A DNA stretch of 64,000 nucleotides from a bacterium (GCA_021833625.1 JAKBEU010000003.1:124001-188000), one strand, 5' to 3'. Positions 9,463 through 17,567 are shown, counted from the stretch's first letter. Translations and numbers: made by a program. Notes: generated by a model not told the origin, from the letters alone.

Positions 9463-9961
9463 AATAATCTTTCAAAGCACGTCTAATCCCATCAAATGCG
9501 ATATCTTTGGACGGAATGTTTTTTTGGGAAAACCATCCGTAAGAAGTTGCATCATCCGCGCAGCGTATTACATTCTTCGCATCAAAATGCATGGAAAAAA
9601 CGAAACATAAAGTAGAGTAACGGACATTTTCAAACAAATACGTATCGATATAAGAAGAGAGGTAGGTAAATCCTTTCAGGGAAAGAGTAAGCTCTTCCTG
9701 TATTTCTCTTTTTACTGACTCTTCAAGCGTCTCATTGGGGTTTATGAATCCTCCGGGAAGGTCCCACTTATCCTTTTGCGGGTCAAGCTTCCGTTTTACC
9801 ATGAGAATTTCACCTGTTTTGTTATAAAAAATAACGGCATTGCAGGGACGGGGATTTGTGTAGTTTTTAAGGTGACACTTCGGACAAATACGCAGATTTT
9901 TTCCCTTTGCCCTTGTCTTTGCCCCGCAGCGGGGACAAAAAGAAAGATCGGTCTCGTTCAT
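9452..9961 (-). CDS. Nudix hydrolase with an N-terminal zinc ribbon
   Basis: The 169-residue protein begins with a zinc ribbon (CPRCG about residue 9 and CPKCH about residue 27). A Nudix fold follows with the full Nudix box (GGFINPNETLEESVKREIQE, about 75-94) that binds Mg and the pyrophosphate of the substrate. It resembles the NudC/YjaD-like branch, which acts on NAD or nucleotide pyrophosphates; the true substrate is unknown. The ATG at 9961 is preferred because a -10 (TATAAT, 9973-9968) ends 6 nt before it. Longer in-frame extensions would run into the divergent gltX gene. Confidence 0.88.
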   Translation of the reverse strand: MNETDLSFCPRCGAKTRAKGKNLRICPKCHLKNYTNPRPCNAVIFYNKTGEILMVKRKLDPQKDKWDLPGGFINPNETLEESVKREIQEELTLSLKGFTYLSSYIDTYLFENVRYSTLCFVFSMHFDAKNVIRCADDATSYGWFSQKNIPSKDIAFDGIRRALKDYFTR

Positions 9962-9967
9962 GAAGAA

Positions 9968-9992
9968 ATTATACAACCCTACGTTGTATAAT
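9968..9992. promoter_or_regulatory. Symmetric divergent promoter between the Nudix gene and gltX
   Basis: A perfect 10-bp inverted repeat with a 5-bp centre (ATTATACAAC at 9968-9977, GTTGTATAAT at 9983-9992) puts a consensus TATAAT on each strand pointing outward. The minus -10 ends 6 nt before the Nudix ATG and the plus -10 ends 8 nt before the gltX ATG. Both transcripts should be leaderless or nearly so, and the dyad could also bind a regulator. Confidence 0.75.
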
Positions 9993-10000
9993 TGTCCAAT

Positions 10001-11389
10001 ATGATACGAACACGCATTGCCCCATCCCCGACGGGAAAAGATGTCCACGTCGGAAGTATTTCGACCGGACTGATGAACTTTGCATGGGCAAAAAAAAACG
10101 GGGGACAGTTTATTATCCGCATTGAAGACACCGACCAAACGCGAATTGTTCCCGGAGGAGAAAAGAAGATGCTTGAGACTCTCGGCAAAATCGGACTGAC
10201 GGCTGATGAATCGCCGCTTGTCGGCGGGCCCTACGCTCCTTACCGGCAGTCAGAACGATTGTCCCTTTATAAAAAATATGCGGAAGAACTTGTTACGAAA
10301 GGAAAAGCGTATTATTGTATTTGTACTGCAGAGCGTCTTGACGAAATGCGCAAACAGCAGCAGAAAAATAAGCAGATTCCAAAATACGACAGACATTGCT
10401 TTCACAATCAGGAAGAGGTAATAAAAAAAATCAAAGAAGGAACTCCTTACGTTGTCCGACTTCTCATGCCCGAAAAAGAAATAGTCTTTGAAGACCTTAT
10501 CAGAGGAAGAATAGTCATGCAGGGAAGCAATCTTGATGATCAGGTCCTTCTTAAGTCAGACGGATTTCCGACCTATCATTTGGGGGTGGTGGTTGATGAT
10601 CACTTGATGAAGATATCCCACATTATCCGGGGAGAAGAATGGTTGCCTTCAACTCCGAAACACGTGGTATTGTATGAAGCATTCGGGTGGGAGCTCCCCC
10701 TTTTTGCCCATGTTTCACTTCTTCGAAATCCCGACAAATCAAAACTATCAAAACGAAAAAATCCGGTATGGACCTCCGACTACATAGATCAGGGAATTTT
10801 TCCCGAGGCCCTTCTTAATTATCTTGCCCTTATGGGATGGAGTCACCCGGAGGGAAAAGAGCTTTTTACGCTTGAAGAATATATACGGGTATTTGACCTG
10901 AAAGACGTCCAGACAACGGCTCCCGTTTTTGATCCGGTCAAACTTGAATGGATGAACGGACTCTACATCCGAAACATGGATAAAGATGCTCTTGCGGAAA
11001 AAATCCAAGCCTTTATCGGTCCTGCGTATCCAAAGGAAATTATCGCAAAAACAATTCCTCTCATACAGGAACGGATAAAAAAACTTTCGGATTATCTTCC
11101 TCTTTGTGGATTTCTTTTTGAACAACCGAAACAGTACGAAGTCGATCTTTCAAAGTATAAAACGGTTTTGCAGGATGTCTCAAAAAAAGTGGGAGACATG
11201 AAGGATTTTTCACTTGAGAATCTAAACGGCGTGCTTATTGCCTGTGCAAAAGAAGCGGGAATGAAAAACAGTGAATTTTTTATGATGCTTCGTGTCGCGA
11301 TTACCGGAAAGAAAATCTCTCCTCCCCTAAACGACTCAATGATAATTTTGGGGAAAGAGGAGTGTATTAAAAGAATAGGGAAGGCTTAA
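10001..11389 (+). CDS. gltX: Glutamyl-tRNA synthetase
   Basis: The 462-residue class I synthetase charges tRNA with glutamate. It shows the HIGH-region signature as SPTGKDVHVGS near the N-terminus, the IEDTDQTR motif, and a KMSKS-type loop as KLSKRKN near residue 247. The C-terminal helical domain is compact. The start at 10001 is set by the -10 ending at 9992; an in-frame TTG at 9992 is inside that -10. The enzyme may be non-discriminating and also charge tRNA-Gln (a tRNA-Gln gene is in this window), but no GlnRS or GatCAB gene is visible to test this. The stop overlaps the convergent era stop by 4 nt. Confidence 0.95.
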   Translation: MIRTRIAPSPTGKDVHVGSISTGLMNFAWAKKNGGQFIIRIEDTDQTRIVPGGEKKMLETLGKIGLTADESPLVGGPYAPYRQSERLSLYKKYAEELVTKGKAYYCICTAERLDEMRKQQQKNKQIPKYDRHCFHNQEEVIKKIKEGTPYVVRLLMPEKEIVFEDLIRGRIVMQGSNLDDQVLLKSDGFPTYHLGVVVDDHLMKISHIIRGEEWLPSTPKHVVLYEAFGWELPLFAHVSLLRNPDKSKLSKRKNPVWTSDYIDQGIFPEALLNYLALMGWSHPEGKELFTLEEYIRVFDLKDVQTTAPVFDPVKLEWMNGLYIRNMDKDALAEKIQAFIGPAYPKEIIAKTIPLIQERIKKLSDYLPLCGFLFEQPKQYEVDLSKYKTVLQDVSKKVGDMKDFSLENLNGVLIACAKEAGMKNSEFFMMLRVAITGKKISPPLNDSMIILGKEECIKRIGKA

Positions 11390-12267
11390 GAATACAGTTC
11401 CTGCCAGTGAGCATTTTCTTCAACCGTCAGATCAAGGAACACTTTGTGTCCGATGGCAAGCTCTATTTCCTTGCGTGCATAGGCTCCGATTTCTTTTATC
11501 TTTCGTCCTTCGGCTCCGATGAGCATTTTTTTATAGCGGAGTGCGGAGGTGAGAATGCGTGCTTTTATGTAGGTGAGCTCTTCCGATCTGTTTTTTACCT
11601 CATCAACCACAACGGCCGTTTCATAAGGAATTTCCTCTCCCATCATGATAAATATCTTTTCACGGATAAGTTCCGAAATAAATGTTTTGCTGTCAATATT
11701 CATTAAAGGATAGGGATTGGCATGCTCGGTGCTCTGTTCAACGGCGTGGTGGGGGATGAGTTCAATAAGACGGTCCATGAGCGGTTTGAGATGCATTTTT
11801 TTCAGTGCGGATATTGCAAACGTATCGGGAAATTCTGACTTCAAAAATTCATACTGGGCAAGGAACGTTTTATCCTGTTTATCAACCTTGTTTATGACGA
11901 GTATTTTCGGTGCATTGATTTTGCGGACAATTCCCAATATTTTTGCTTCCTCAAAATCCCGTCTGCGGGTATGATCAACCATGTAGATGACGACATCAAA
12001 ATCTTCGTCGATACTTGTCAGTGTTGTCTGATTTATTTTCTTTGCGAGAGGGTCTTGGGCTTTAATAAATATTCCCGGAGTATCGACAAACACGATGTCG
12101 GCCCGTGGGTCCTGGAAAAGCGCCCGTATGGCAAACCGGGTTGTTTGCGGCTTCGGGGAAGTGATCGCAACTTTCTGCTCAATTATGTTATTGAGAAACG
12201 TCGATTTTCCCACATTAGGACGTCCAATAATAAGGACTTTACCGCTTTTCTTTGCTCCAATTTCCAT
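11386..12267 (-). CDS. era: GTPase Era
   Basis: The 293-residue protein has all the GTPase motifs: GRPNVGKST (G1, about 16-24), a Thr-rich switch (QTTRFAI), DTPG (G3) and NKVD (G4). A C-terminal KH domain carries the RNA-binding loop (GAEGRKIKEIG). Era binds the 3' end of 16S rRNA and helps mature the 30S subunit. A -10 (TACAAT, 12279-12274) ends exactly 6 nt before the ATG, so its mRNA is probably leaderless. It is transcribed away from rmuC's end, 40 nt apart. Confidence 0.96.
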   Translation of the reverse strand: MEIGAKKSGKVLIIGRPNVGKSTFLNNIIEQKVAITSPKPQTTRFAIRALFQDPRADIVFVDTPGIFIKAQDPLAKKINQTTLTSIDEDFDVVIYMVDHTRRRDFEEAKILGIVRKINAPKILVINKVDKQDKTFLAQYEFLKSEFPDTFAISALKKMHLKPLMDRLIELIPHHAVEQSTEHANPYPLMNIDSKTFISELIREKIFIMMGEEIPYETAVVVDEVKNRSEELTYIKARILTSALRYKKMLIGAEGRKIKEIGAYARKEIELAIGHKVFLDLTVEENAHWQELYS

Positions 12268-12307
12268 ATCTCTATTGTATCAGACAAAACGGTGGTAAGG
12301 AGTGTGT

Positions 12308-13576
12308 TCACGTCAGCTCTTTGGGAGTTGAACCGTCCTCAATGACGAGTTTTGTGTCGCCGATTGGCAATTCTTCAACGTCCTGCAGCTTTCTTTGAAT
12401 TTGTTTTGTGCGGGTACCGACCAGCTTGTCGATTTCCGTGTCGGCCTGACGTATTTTCTCCTGCGCCTTTTGCAGCACCTGTTCAAAGTTCTTAAACTCA
12501 GTCTTTACCTCCCCGAGAACTTTCCACACCTTACTCGATTGTTTGTTAATCATGAGAGTTCTAAATCCCATTCGGTATCCGCTTAAGGAAGAGGCGAGAG
12601 TGGAGGGACCGACTACGTTCACATGATATTTATTCTGCAGTTTGCGGACAAGATCTGTCTTGCGGACAATTTCGGCATATAATCCTTCCGTAGGAAGGAA
12701 TAAAATGGCAAAATCAGTCGTATAGGGAACATCGATATATTTGTCATGAATATCTTTTGCAAACGATTCAATGTCGTCCTGTAATTTTCGGGAAAACGTC
12801 GTTATCTGCAGGGAATCTCCCACATCATATGCATTGATGAGGGCAATATAGTTTTCGGTGGGGAACTTCGAGTCGATGGGCAAGTACACCGGACCGCTTT
12901 CGTCTCCGGGAAGCTTGATTGCAAATTCGACCAAATCATTACTGTTCTTTTTTGTTTTTACGTTTTTTTCATATTGCTCGGGGGTAAGTAAATCTTCGAT
13001 GATATTTGCCAATTGAATCTCTCCCATGACGCCACGTGTTTTTACGTTAGTAAGCACTTTTTTTAGGTCTCCAACGCCTGTGGCAAGCGACTGCATTTCG
13101 CCAAGTCCCTTATGCACCTGTTCAAGCTGTGTCTGTACGGTACGGAACGATTCCGCAAGACGGAACTCAAGGGTTTTGTGCAACTTCTCGTCAACCGTTT
13201 CCCTCATCTTTTCCAGCTTAATATTCGTATCGTCCTGAATTTGTTTTAAACGGTCCTCAATCGTTTTTGTCATCTTGTCCAGCGACTGGGTGTTAAGAGT
13301 CGTTAAATGCTTTAACTGTTCGGCAAAAATGCTCAGCTGATTCTTTTGGGAGTCTGACGAATTCTTAAGACTTGCCGCAAGCTCTTCCCGCGTTTCGTGG
13401 AGATTTTTGGAGCTTTCCTCTCTGTTTTTTGGAAACTCATCTTTCATATCCCGAAGTCCGACCGAAAGTTCGGTTATTTTGTCTTTTATATCCTGAGGGA
13501 ATTCAACCTTTTTTTGCAGCAATAAGAAAACAACACCAAGGGTTATTGCAATAAGAACGGCGATAAGGTATAGCAT
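12308..13576 (-). CDS. rmuC: RmuC-family protein
   Basis: The 422-residue protein has an N-terminal membrane helix (1-20), a long coiled coil (about 30-135) and the RmuC domain, a PD-(D/E)XK-like nuclease fold (PIDSKFPTENY region and a GPSTLASSLSGYRMGF block). RmuC is linked to limiting recombination-driven rearrangements; its biochemical activity is not settled. The ATG at 13576 lies just beside the mscL promoter on the other strand. The next gene on this strand (era) has its own -10. Confidence 0.88.
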   Translation of the reverse strand: MLYLIAVLIAITLGVVFLLLQKKVEFPQDIKDKITELSVGLRDMKDEFPKNREESSKNLHETREELAASLKNSSDSQKNQLSIFAEQLKHLTTLNTQSLDKMTKTIEDRLKQIQDDTNIKLEKMRETVDEKLHKTLEFRLAESFRTVQTQLEQVHKGLGEMQSLATGVGDLKKVLTNVKTRGVMGEIQLANIIEDLLTPEQYEKNVKTKKNSNDLVEFAIKLPGDESGPVYLPIDSKFPTENYIALINAYDVGDSLQITTFSRKLQDDIESFAKDIHDKYIDVPYTTDFAILFLPTEGLYAEIVRKTDLVRKLQNKYHVNVVGPSTLASSLSGYRMGFRTLMINKQSSKVWKVLGEVKTEFKNFEQVLQKAQEKIRQADTEIDKLVGTRTKQIQRKLQDVEELPIGDTKLVIEDGSTPKELT

Positions 13577-13582
13577 ATTGAT

Positions 13583-13617
13583 TTGTCATTCCAAATAACA
13601 ACTGGAATGTATATAAT
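13583..13617 (+). promoter_or_regulatory. mscL upstream promoter with MerR-operator-like half sites
   Basis: TTGTCA (13583-13588) and TATAAT (13612-13617) flank a split dyad: CATTCCA on the left and TGGAATG on the right. The right part (ACTGGAATGT plus one base, then TATAAT) matches the merR promoter at 23687-23717 base for base, apart from that one position. The spacer here is 23 bp against 19 bp there. A second -10-like hexamer (TATACC, 13632-13637) ends 8 nt before the mscL ATG and may be the one that is used. Confidence 0.45.
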
Positions 13618-13645
13618 TTGAGCATTATCAGTATACCGCAAACAT

Positions 13646-13951
13646 ATGAAAGGATTCATCGCTTTTATCCGCGAACAAGGGGTTGTGGGACTGGCCGTGG
13701 GTTTTATTTTAGGCGGCGCGATCGCAAAGATGGTCACGTCACTCGTGAATGACATGATCAATCCGTTGATAGGTCTTCTTTTGGGAAGAGTGGGGCAGTT
13801 AAGCAGCGCATATCTGAAGATAGGACACTCGAAAATAATGTGGGGAAACTTTTTAAATTCGACGATTGACTTCACGATAGTCGCATTCGTTGTCTATTTC
13901 GGAGTCAAAATCCTTAAACTTGACAAATTGGACAAAAAGAAGGGGGCATAA
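13646..13951 (+). CDS. mscL: Large-conductance mechanosensitive channel MscL
   Basis: The 101-residue protein has the MscL pattern: an amphipathic N-terminus (MKGFIAFI), a pore helix with the Gly/Ala-rich packing face (GLAVGFILGGAIAKMVTSLV, about 15-34) followed by NDMINPLIG, a short periplasmic loop, and a second helix (about 70-90). It opens under membrane tension to release solutes after osmotic downshift. It is shorter than the E. coli protein (136), mostly in the loop and the C-terminal bundle. Confidence 0.93.
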   Translation: MKGFIAFIREQGVVGLAVGFILGGAIAKMVTSLVNDMINPLIGLLLGRVGQLSSAYLKIGHSKIMWGNFLNSTIDFTIVAFVVYFGVKILKLDKLDKKKGA

Positions 13952-13953
13952 AA

Positions 13954-14002
13954 AAACACTATCTGTTTTCAGTACGAATACTTACATGTGCAGATAGTGT
14001 TT
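13954..14002 (-). terminator. Hairpin between mscL and the RRM gene
   Basis: A perfect 12-bp stem (AAACACTATCTG, 13954-13965, with CAGATAGTGTTT, 13991-14002) has a 25-nt loop. On the minus strand the stem runs into a T-tract, so it best terminates the RRM gene; it can also serve the converging mscL transcript. Confidence 0.75.
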
Positions 14003-14015
14003 AGTTGTTTATTGG

Positions 14016-14324
14016 TTAATAGCTTCTTCGGTGATCGTTTCTGAATCCGCCTCTGTCTCCTGGTGCTCTTTCCTCACGTGGTCTTGCGACGTTCACGATG
14101 ATTTTGCGTCCTTCTACTTCCTTTTCATTCAATTGCTGAATGGCTGCTGTTGCTGCTTCTTCTGTTGCGAATGTTACGAAACCAAATCCCTTGGATCTCC
14201 CTGACATACGGTCAGTTATGACTATAGCTTCAACAACTTCTCCAACTTGTGAAAAAAGATCACGAAGTGAATCATTGGTGAGTCCCCAAGGAAGATTTCC
14301 TACGAATAATTTCTTATTGTCCAC
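14016..14324 (-). CDS. RRM-type RNA-binding protein
   Basis: This 102-residue protein is a single RNA recognition motif followed by an Arg/Gly-rich tail. RNP2 is KLFVGNLPW (about 5-13) and RNP1 is KGFGFVTF (about 45-52). Such stand-alone RRM proteins are common in cyanobacteria and CPR bacteria, often cold-induced, and are thought to act as RNA chaperones. The start is a GTG at 14324 with a strong Shine-Dalgarno site (AAAGGAGGTG) about 10 nt upstream. That and a leader of about 80 nt set it apart from the mostly leaderless genes around it. Confidence 0.92.
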   Translation of the reverse strand: MDNKKLFVGNLPWGLTNDSLRDLFSQVGEVVEAIVITDRMSGRSKGFGFVTFATEEAATAAIQQLNEKEVEGRKIIVNVARPREERAPGDRGGFRNDHRRSY

Positions 14325-14438
14325 TAATTCTGTACACCTCCTTTTGATTATATGAATATTTCCTTAGAAGTGGTATCAATGTGAGACCCTTTCTAGGCTA
14401 ACTATGGTAATTATAGCATATGGGGGGTCAATAATCAA
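14325..14438 (-). promoter_or_regulatory. Promoter and long 5' leader of the RRM gene
   Basis: On the minus strand TTGATT (14438-14433) and TATAAT (14415-14410) are 17 bp apart. Transcription should start near 14403, giving a leader of roughly 79 nt that ends with a near-perfect Shine-Dalgarno site. A long leader on an RRM gene suggests temperature- or structure-based control, as with cold-shock leaders; this is inferred. Confidence 0.65.
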
Positions 14439-14464
14439 AAACCCCGCCTAAACGGCGGGGTTTT
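14437..14464 (-). terminator. Strong GC hairpin terminator
   Basis: AAAACCCCGCC (14437-14447 region) pairs with GGCGGGGTTTT across a 5-nt loop. It follows the Lys-rich peptide gene on the minus strand, where the stem leads into a run of five Ts. Confidence 0.88.
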
Positions 14465-14484
14465 GAAGTAAATGAGAACCTCAG

Positions 14485-14589
14485 TTACTTTTTTTTATTC
14501 TTTCGAACAGTTTTTCTTACTGCACCACTTGTCTTTTTCTTGACAACTGTTTTTCTTTTTTTTGCGACAACCTTTTTCTTTTTTGCCAT
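14485..14589 (-). CDS. 34-residue Lys/Arg-rich basic peptide
   Basis: A short gene encodes a 34-residue peptide that starts MAKKKKVVAKKRKTVV and ends VRKNKKK. It holds about 18 Lys/Arg residues and no acidic residue. It resembles histone-H1-like tails or tiny basic ribosomal proteins, and nucleic-acid binding is the natural guess. It is treated as real because it has its own terminator (14437-14464), an upstream -10-like element (TATTAT, 14605-14600) and a perfect 15-bp palindrome beside it. The function is unknown. Confidence 0.65.
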   Translation of the reverse strand: MAKKKKVVAKKRKTVVKKKTSGAVRKTVRKNKKK

Positions 14590-14599
14590 ATGAAGAAAA

Positions 14600-14620
14600 A
14601 TAATATGTAATACTATTACA
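14600..14620 (-). promoter_or_regulatory. -10 element and palindromic operator of the Lys-rich peptide gene
   Basis: A perfect palindrome TGTAATACTATTACA (14606-14620; 7-1-7) lies directly upstream of a TATTAT -10 (14605-14600) that ends 10 nt before the ATG at 14589. The position inside the promoter spacer suggests a repressor site. Confidence 0.45.
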
Positions 14621-14686
14621 TTAACAGGTAGAGAACTGCGTAGCAAATGCAAATAAGAATTTTTTAATTAGTTTATAATAAAACAC

Positions 14687-15238
14687 ATGGATTTGAAAAA
14701 ATTAAATATGTTTTGGACGATAATCGGATCGATTGTCGTTCTTATTTTCTTATTTTTTTTAGCGCGCAATCTCCGGGATGTTAATACAATAATCCGTAAT
14801 GCAGGAGTCGGCGGACCTTTCATTGCCATTCTTCTTTTTGCCATTTTTGCCGCGACCCCCATTCCGACAGACCCGTTAACTGTTGTGTGCGGATTAATTT
14901 TTGGTCCGATAATGGGGTCAGCTGTTTCTTGGGTGGGAAATAATATTGCGGCGCTTGTTGAGTATTATTTCGGACTGCATATACGAAATGTTACGAATAT
15001 TGATCAGTCATTAAAAAAACTCCCTTTTGGTTTGAACAGGGTTGCCGTTGACTCGCCGATGTTCCTTATTTTTGCACGATTAATTCCGGGATACGGAGGA
15101 AAAGTGATCAGTTTTGTCGCCGGCATTCACCATGTGCCGATACGAAGATATATATGGACGACGGCAATAACAAATCTCATCGGTGCACTTATTCTGTCAT
15201 TCGGCGGATATCACTTCATTCATTTGTTTAAATTCTGA
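14687..15238 (+). CDS. VTT/DedA-like (TVP38/TMEM64 family) membrane protein
   Basis: The 183-residue protein has an N-terminal membrane helix (about 9-28) and the VTT domain core. The core has a helix with PIPTDPLTVVCGLIFG (about 65-80) and later FARLIPGYGGKVISFVAG (about 128-145), the conserved re-entrant and Arg/Pro motifs of this superfamily. Members move or flip phospholipids, including undecaprenyl phosphate in some bacteria. A TATAAT (14674-14679) ends 7 nt before the ATG. Its last 19 nt overlap the convergent GIY-YIG gene. Confidence 0.88.
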   Translation: MDLKKLNMFWTIIGSIVVLIFLFFLARNLRDVNTIIRNAGVGGPFIAILLFAIFAATPIPTDPLTVVCGLIFGPIMGSAVSWVGNNIAALVEYYFGLHIRNVTNIDQSLKKLPFGLNRVAVDSPMFLIFARLIPGYGGKVISFVAGIHHVPIRRYIWTTAITNLIGALILSFGGYHFIHLFKF

Positions 15239-15474
15239 ACGAGAAGTTCTTTTTTTTGTTTTGTCAGTTGTTTGATTTCATGTTCCCGTTTCAAAGCTTG
15301 GGAAAGGGTTTTTACTTTTTCCGTATATACAAGCACTACAGGTCCGCGTCCTCTTGTGTAGCGCGCTGATTTCGTTTTTGATTCATTATGTTCGCGTATC
15401 CTATTTTCAATATTATTTGTTTGTCCGCAGTAGAGAGAGTTGTCTTTGCATCTTATGAGGTACACGTAATACAT
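15220..15474 (-). CDS. Small GIY-YIG domain protein (UPF0213/YhbQ-like)
   Basis: The 84-residue protein is a bare GIY-YIG nuclease fold. Its motif is YYVYLIRCKDNSLYCGQT at the N-terminus, with a conserved Arg-Glu pair (NRIREHNE) and a late KREHEIK block with the Glu. Small stand-alone proteins of this kind (YhbQ/UPF0213) are widespread; their role is uncertain, possibly DNA repair. The ATG at 15474 is chosen because the fold starts right there. It lies 7 nt after the helicase gene, so the two are probably co-transcribed. Confidence 0.88.
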   Translation of the reverse strand: MYYVYLIRCKDNSLYCGQTNNIENRIREHNESKTKSARYTRGRGPVVLVYTEKVKTLSQALKREHEIKQLTKQKKELLVQNLNK

Positions 15475-15481
15475 ACAACAA

Positions 15482-16648
15482 TTATTGAGGAATAATATAT
15501 AACTCTTCTTCTGCGCGGGTGACTCCCGTATACAACCATCGCTTCCACATTTCATCATCCATTTTTGAAAACCGTTCTTCAAAAAGTATGACGCGTTTTG
15601 CCTGGCTTCCTTGCGCCTTGTGAACGGTAAGGGCATATCCGAAGTCAAACAAATCTCCCGCCATTATTGCAGATCTTCTGTTTGTGAAGTTAAGCGCAGA
15701 GTTACTCGCAAACTGTTCTTTTGATATGAGCCCGTTGTATGATTTATCTTCTCCGTCCATTTGGATTTCAGCGTTATACCATTCTTTGCTTTCGTCTTTT
15801 ATCTCCAGAATGGTTCCCGTCATTCCGTTGAATATGTGCTTTTTATGATTGTTTCTCAAACACACCACTCTGTCTCCGCTTTGAGGAAACGGTGAAGTAA
15901 AACCTAAGGTGTTTCTTATATGGGAATTAAGACGCTTTCTTGTTTTATTGTAACCGCAAAGAATAAGGGTATCGGACGAATAGTTAGACAGAAGCTCGCT
16001 TATTGACTCTTGGGAATCGGCGTCTTCCCGTGAAAATTTCCGGACGGTGGGACCATATATCCCCGGGTGAATGTAACCGTGCAGCCGTGCTTGGATGGAA
16101 AGGGCAATTATCGGGCTTTTTTGCGCCTGGCGGTGGATTTCAATAAGTTCCAGTTGGGGGCTTTCTATAAGATGGAAAGAGCCGGAAATAGGCGGGAGTT
16201 GCCCATGATCACCCACCACAATAATGGGGATTTTATAGGAAAGAAGATGAAGCCAAATGGTTTCGTCTACCATCGACGCTTCATCGATAATGATGATGTC
16301 GCACTCAACTTTTTCTTTTTGAGTCCACCCGATAATTTCCTCTTTTTCGTTAACCAGTGGAGAATAGATGAGGGAGTGAATAGTACCGACAGAGTCTCCG
16401 TCTTTGAGGGCGTGTGCCTGTCTTAACTTGGAAAGAAGTACCCGACTTGCTTTTCCGGTATAGCTTACAAAGCCGATTTTCGTATCTTTCTGCAATTTTG
16501 AAATGCGCTTCCTAAGGGCTGCAATGAGAGTGGTTTTTCCGGTTCCGGCATATCCGCCTATGGTAATGTATTGGTTTTCTGATCCTTTTTTACACCAGTC
16601 AATAATCTTATTTACTATTTTTTTTTGGCTGGGAGAAAGGACAATCAT
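15482..16648 (-). CDS. SF1B DNA helicase, RecD2/Dda-like
   Basis: The 388-residue protein has the full SF1 set: Walker A GGYAGTGKTT (about 32-41), Walker B IIIIDEAS (about 115-122), motif III GDHGQLPPI, motif V ALTVHKAQGSQ and motif VI LYTGVTRA. The size and spacing fit the phage T4 Dda / RecD-core type, a 5'-to-3' helicase without the long N-terminal region of RecD2. It probably works in replication restart or repair. A -10 (TATAGT, 16660-16655) ends 6 nt before the ATG. Confidence 0.88.
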   Translation of the reverse strand: MIVLSPSQKKIVNKIIDWCKKGSENQYITIGGYAGTGKTTLIAALRKRISKLQKDTKIGFVSYTGKASRVLLSKLRQAHALKDGDSVGTIHSLIYSPLVNEKEEIIGWTQKEKVECDIIIIDEASMVDETIWLHLLSYKIPIIVVGDHGQLPPISGSFHLIESPQLELIEIHRQAQKSPIIALSIQARLHGYIHPGIYGPTVRKFSREDADSQESISELLSNYSSDTLILCGYNKTRKRLNSHIRNTLGFTSPFPQSGDRVVCLRNNHKKHIFNGMTGTILEIKDESKEWYNAEIQMDGEDKSYNGLISKEQFASNSALNFTNRRSAIMAGDLFDFGYALTVHKAQGSQAKRVILFEERFSKMDDEMWKRWLYTGVTRAEEELYIIPQ

Positions 16649-16745
16649 GGAGTAACTATATCACAGAATAATGCCGCAATTTTACTATTGCAAATAAGGA
16701 AATACTATTACTATACTGATAGCAGTTAATCATTTTAATTTATAT

Positions 16746-17513
16746 ATGAACACACTTTTTGACTTAACAGGGAAAGTTGCTATTGTGACCGGTGCATCGA
16801 GCGGACTTGGCGTGCAGTTTGCAAAAGCACTTGCAACGCAGGGAGCGGATATCGTTATCGTGGCCCGACGTATGGAAAAACTGCAGGCGGTACAAAAAGA
16901 AATTGAGGGAATGGGAAGAAAATGTCTTGCCGTTCAGTGCGATGTTAATAAAGAGGCGGAAATAAAATCCGCAGTGGAGCAAACAATAAAAGAATTCGGA
17001 AAAATTGACATCCTCGTCAATAACGCCGGAGTTTCGGCAATCGCGCCTGCTGAAAGCATGACGGAAGAACAGTGGGATAGTGTGCTTAATACGAATTTAA
17101 AAAGCGTTTTCCTGTTTTCCAAAAATGTCGCCCCCCAAATGATTAAACAGAAATACGGAAAAATCATAAGTACAAGTTCAATGTTCGGACTTGTGGGGAA
17201 CACGGCATTTACCGTATGTAATTATCATGCATCCAAAAGCGGCGTCATCGGTCTGACGAAAGCGCTTGCCGCAGAATGGGCAAAGCACAATATTACCGTT
17301 AACGCAATTGGACCGGGATTTTTTGAGTCGGAAATGACCGCGGCCGCAATACATACTCCCGAGTTTGAAGGATATGTAAAAATGAGTTGTCCTATGCAGC
17401 GCACGGGAAAAACGGGAGAACTAGACGGCGCCCTTATCTATCTTGCATCCGATGCCTCTTCCTATATAACCGGTCAGATATTGGCGGTGGATGGGGGATG
17501 GACGGCTGTATAA
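16746..17513 (+). CDS. Short-chain dehydrogenase/reductase (SDR)
   Basis: The 255-residue protein is a classic SDR. It has the NAD(P)-binding TGASSGLG (about 15-22), NNAG (about 91-94), a catalytic Ser in STSSMFG, and the catalytic Tyr/Lys in YHASKSG (about 159-165). The ending (ITGQILAVDGGW) is typical of FabG and gluconate/sugar dehydrogenases. The substrate cannot be told from sequence; sugar-acid or 3-oxoacyl reduction are both open. TTGCAA and TATACT (16712-16717, 18-bp spacing) precede it, giving a leader of roughly 22-28 nt without a clear Shine-Dalgarno site. Confidence 0.88.
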   Translation: MNTLFDLTGKVAIVTGASSGLGVQFAKALATQGADIVIVARRMEKLQAVQKEIEGMGRKCLAVQCDVNKEAEIKSAVEQTIKEFGKIDILVNNAGVSAIAPAESMTEEQWDSVLNTNLKSVFLFSKNVAPQMIKQKYGKIISTSSMFGLVGNTAFTVCNYHASKSGVIGLTKALAAEWAKHNITVNAIGPGFFESEMTAAAIHTPEFEGYVKMSCPMQRTGKTGELDGALIYLASDASSYITGQILAVDGGWTAV

Positions 17514-17567
17514 AAGGGAGTGGTATACTGATTTTTAGATGAGTATACCAATTATCTTTTTCCTTTT

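Noticed and set aside
9962-10138. A longer N-terminus for the Nudix protein.
   Set aside because: It would cross the divergent promoter and lie within gltX. The zinc ribbon begins right after the ATG at 9961, and the -10 ends 6 nt before it.
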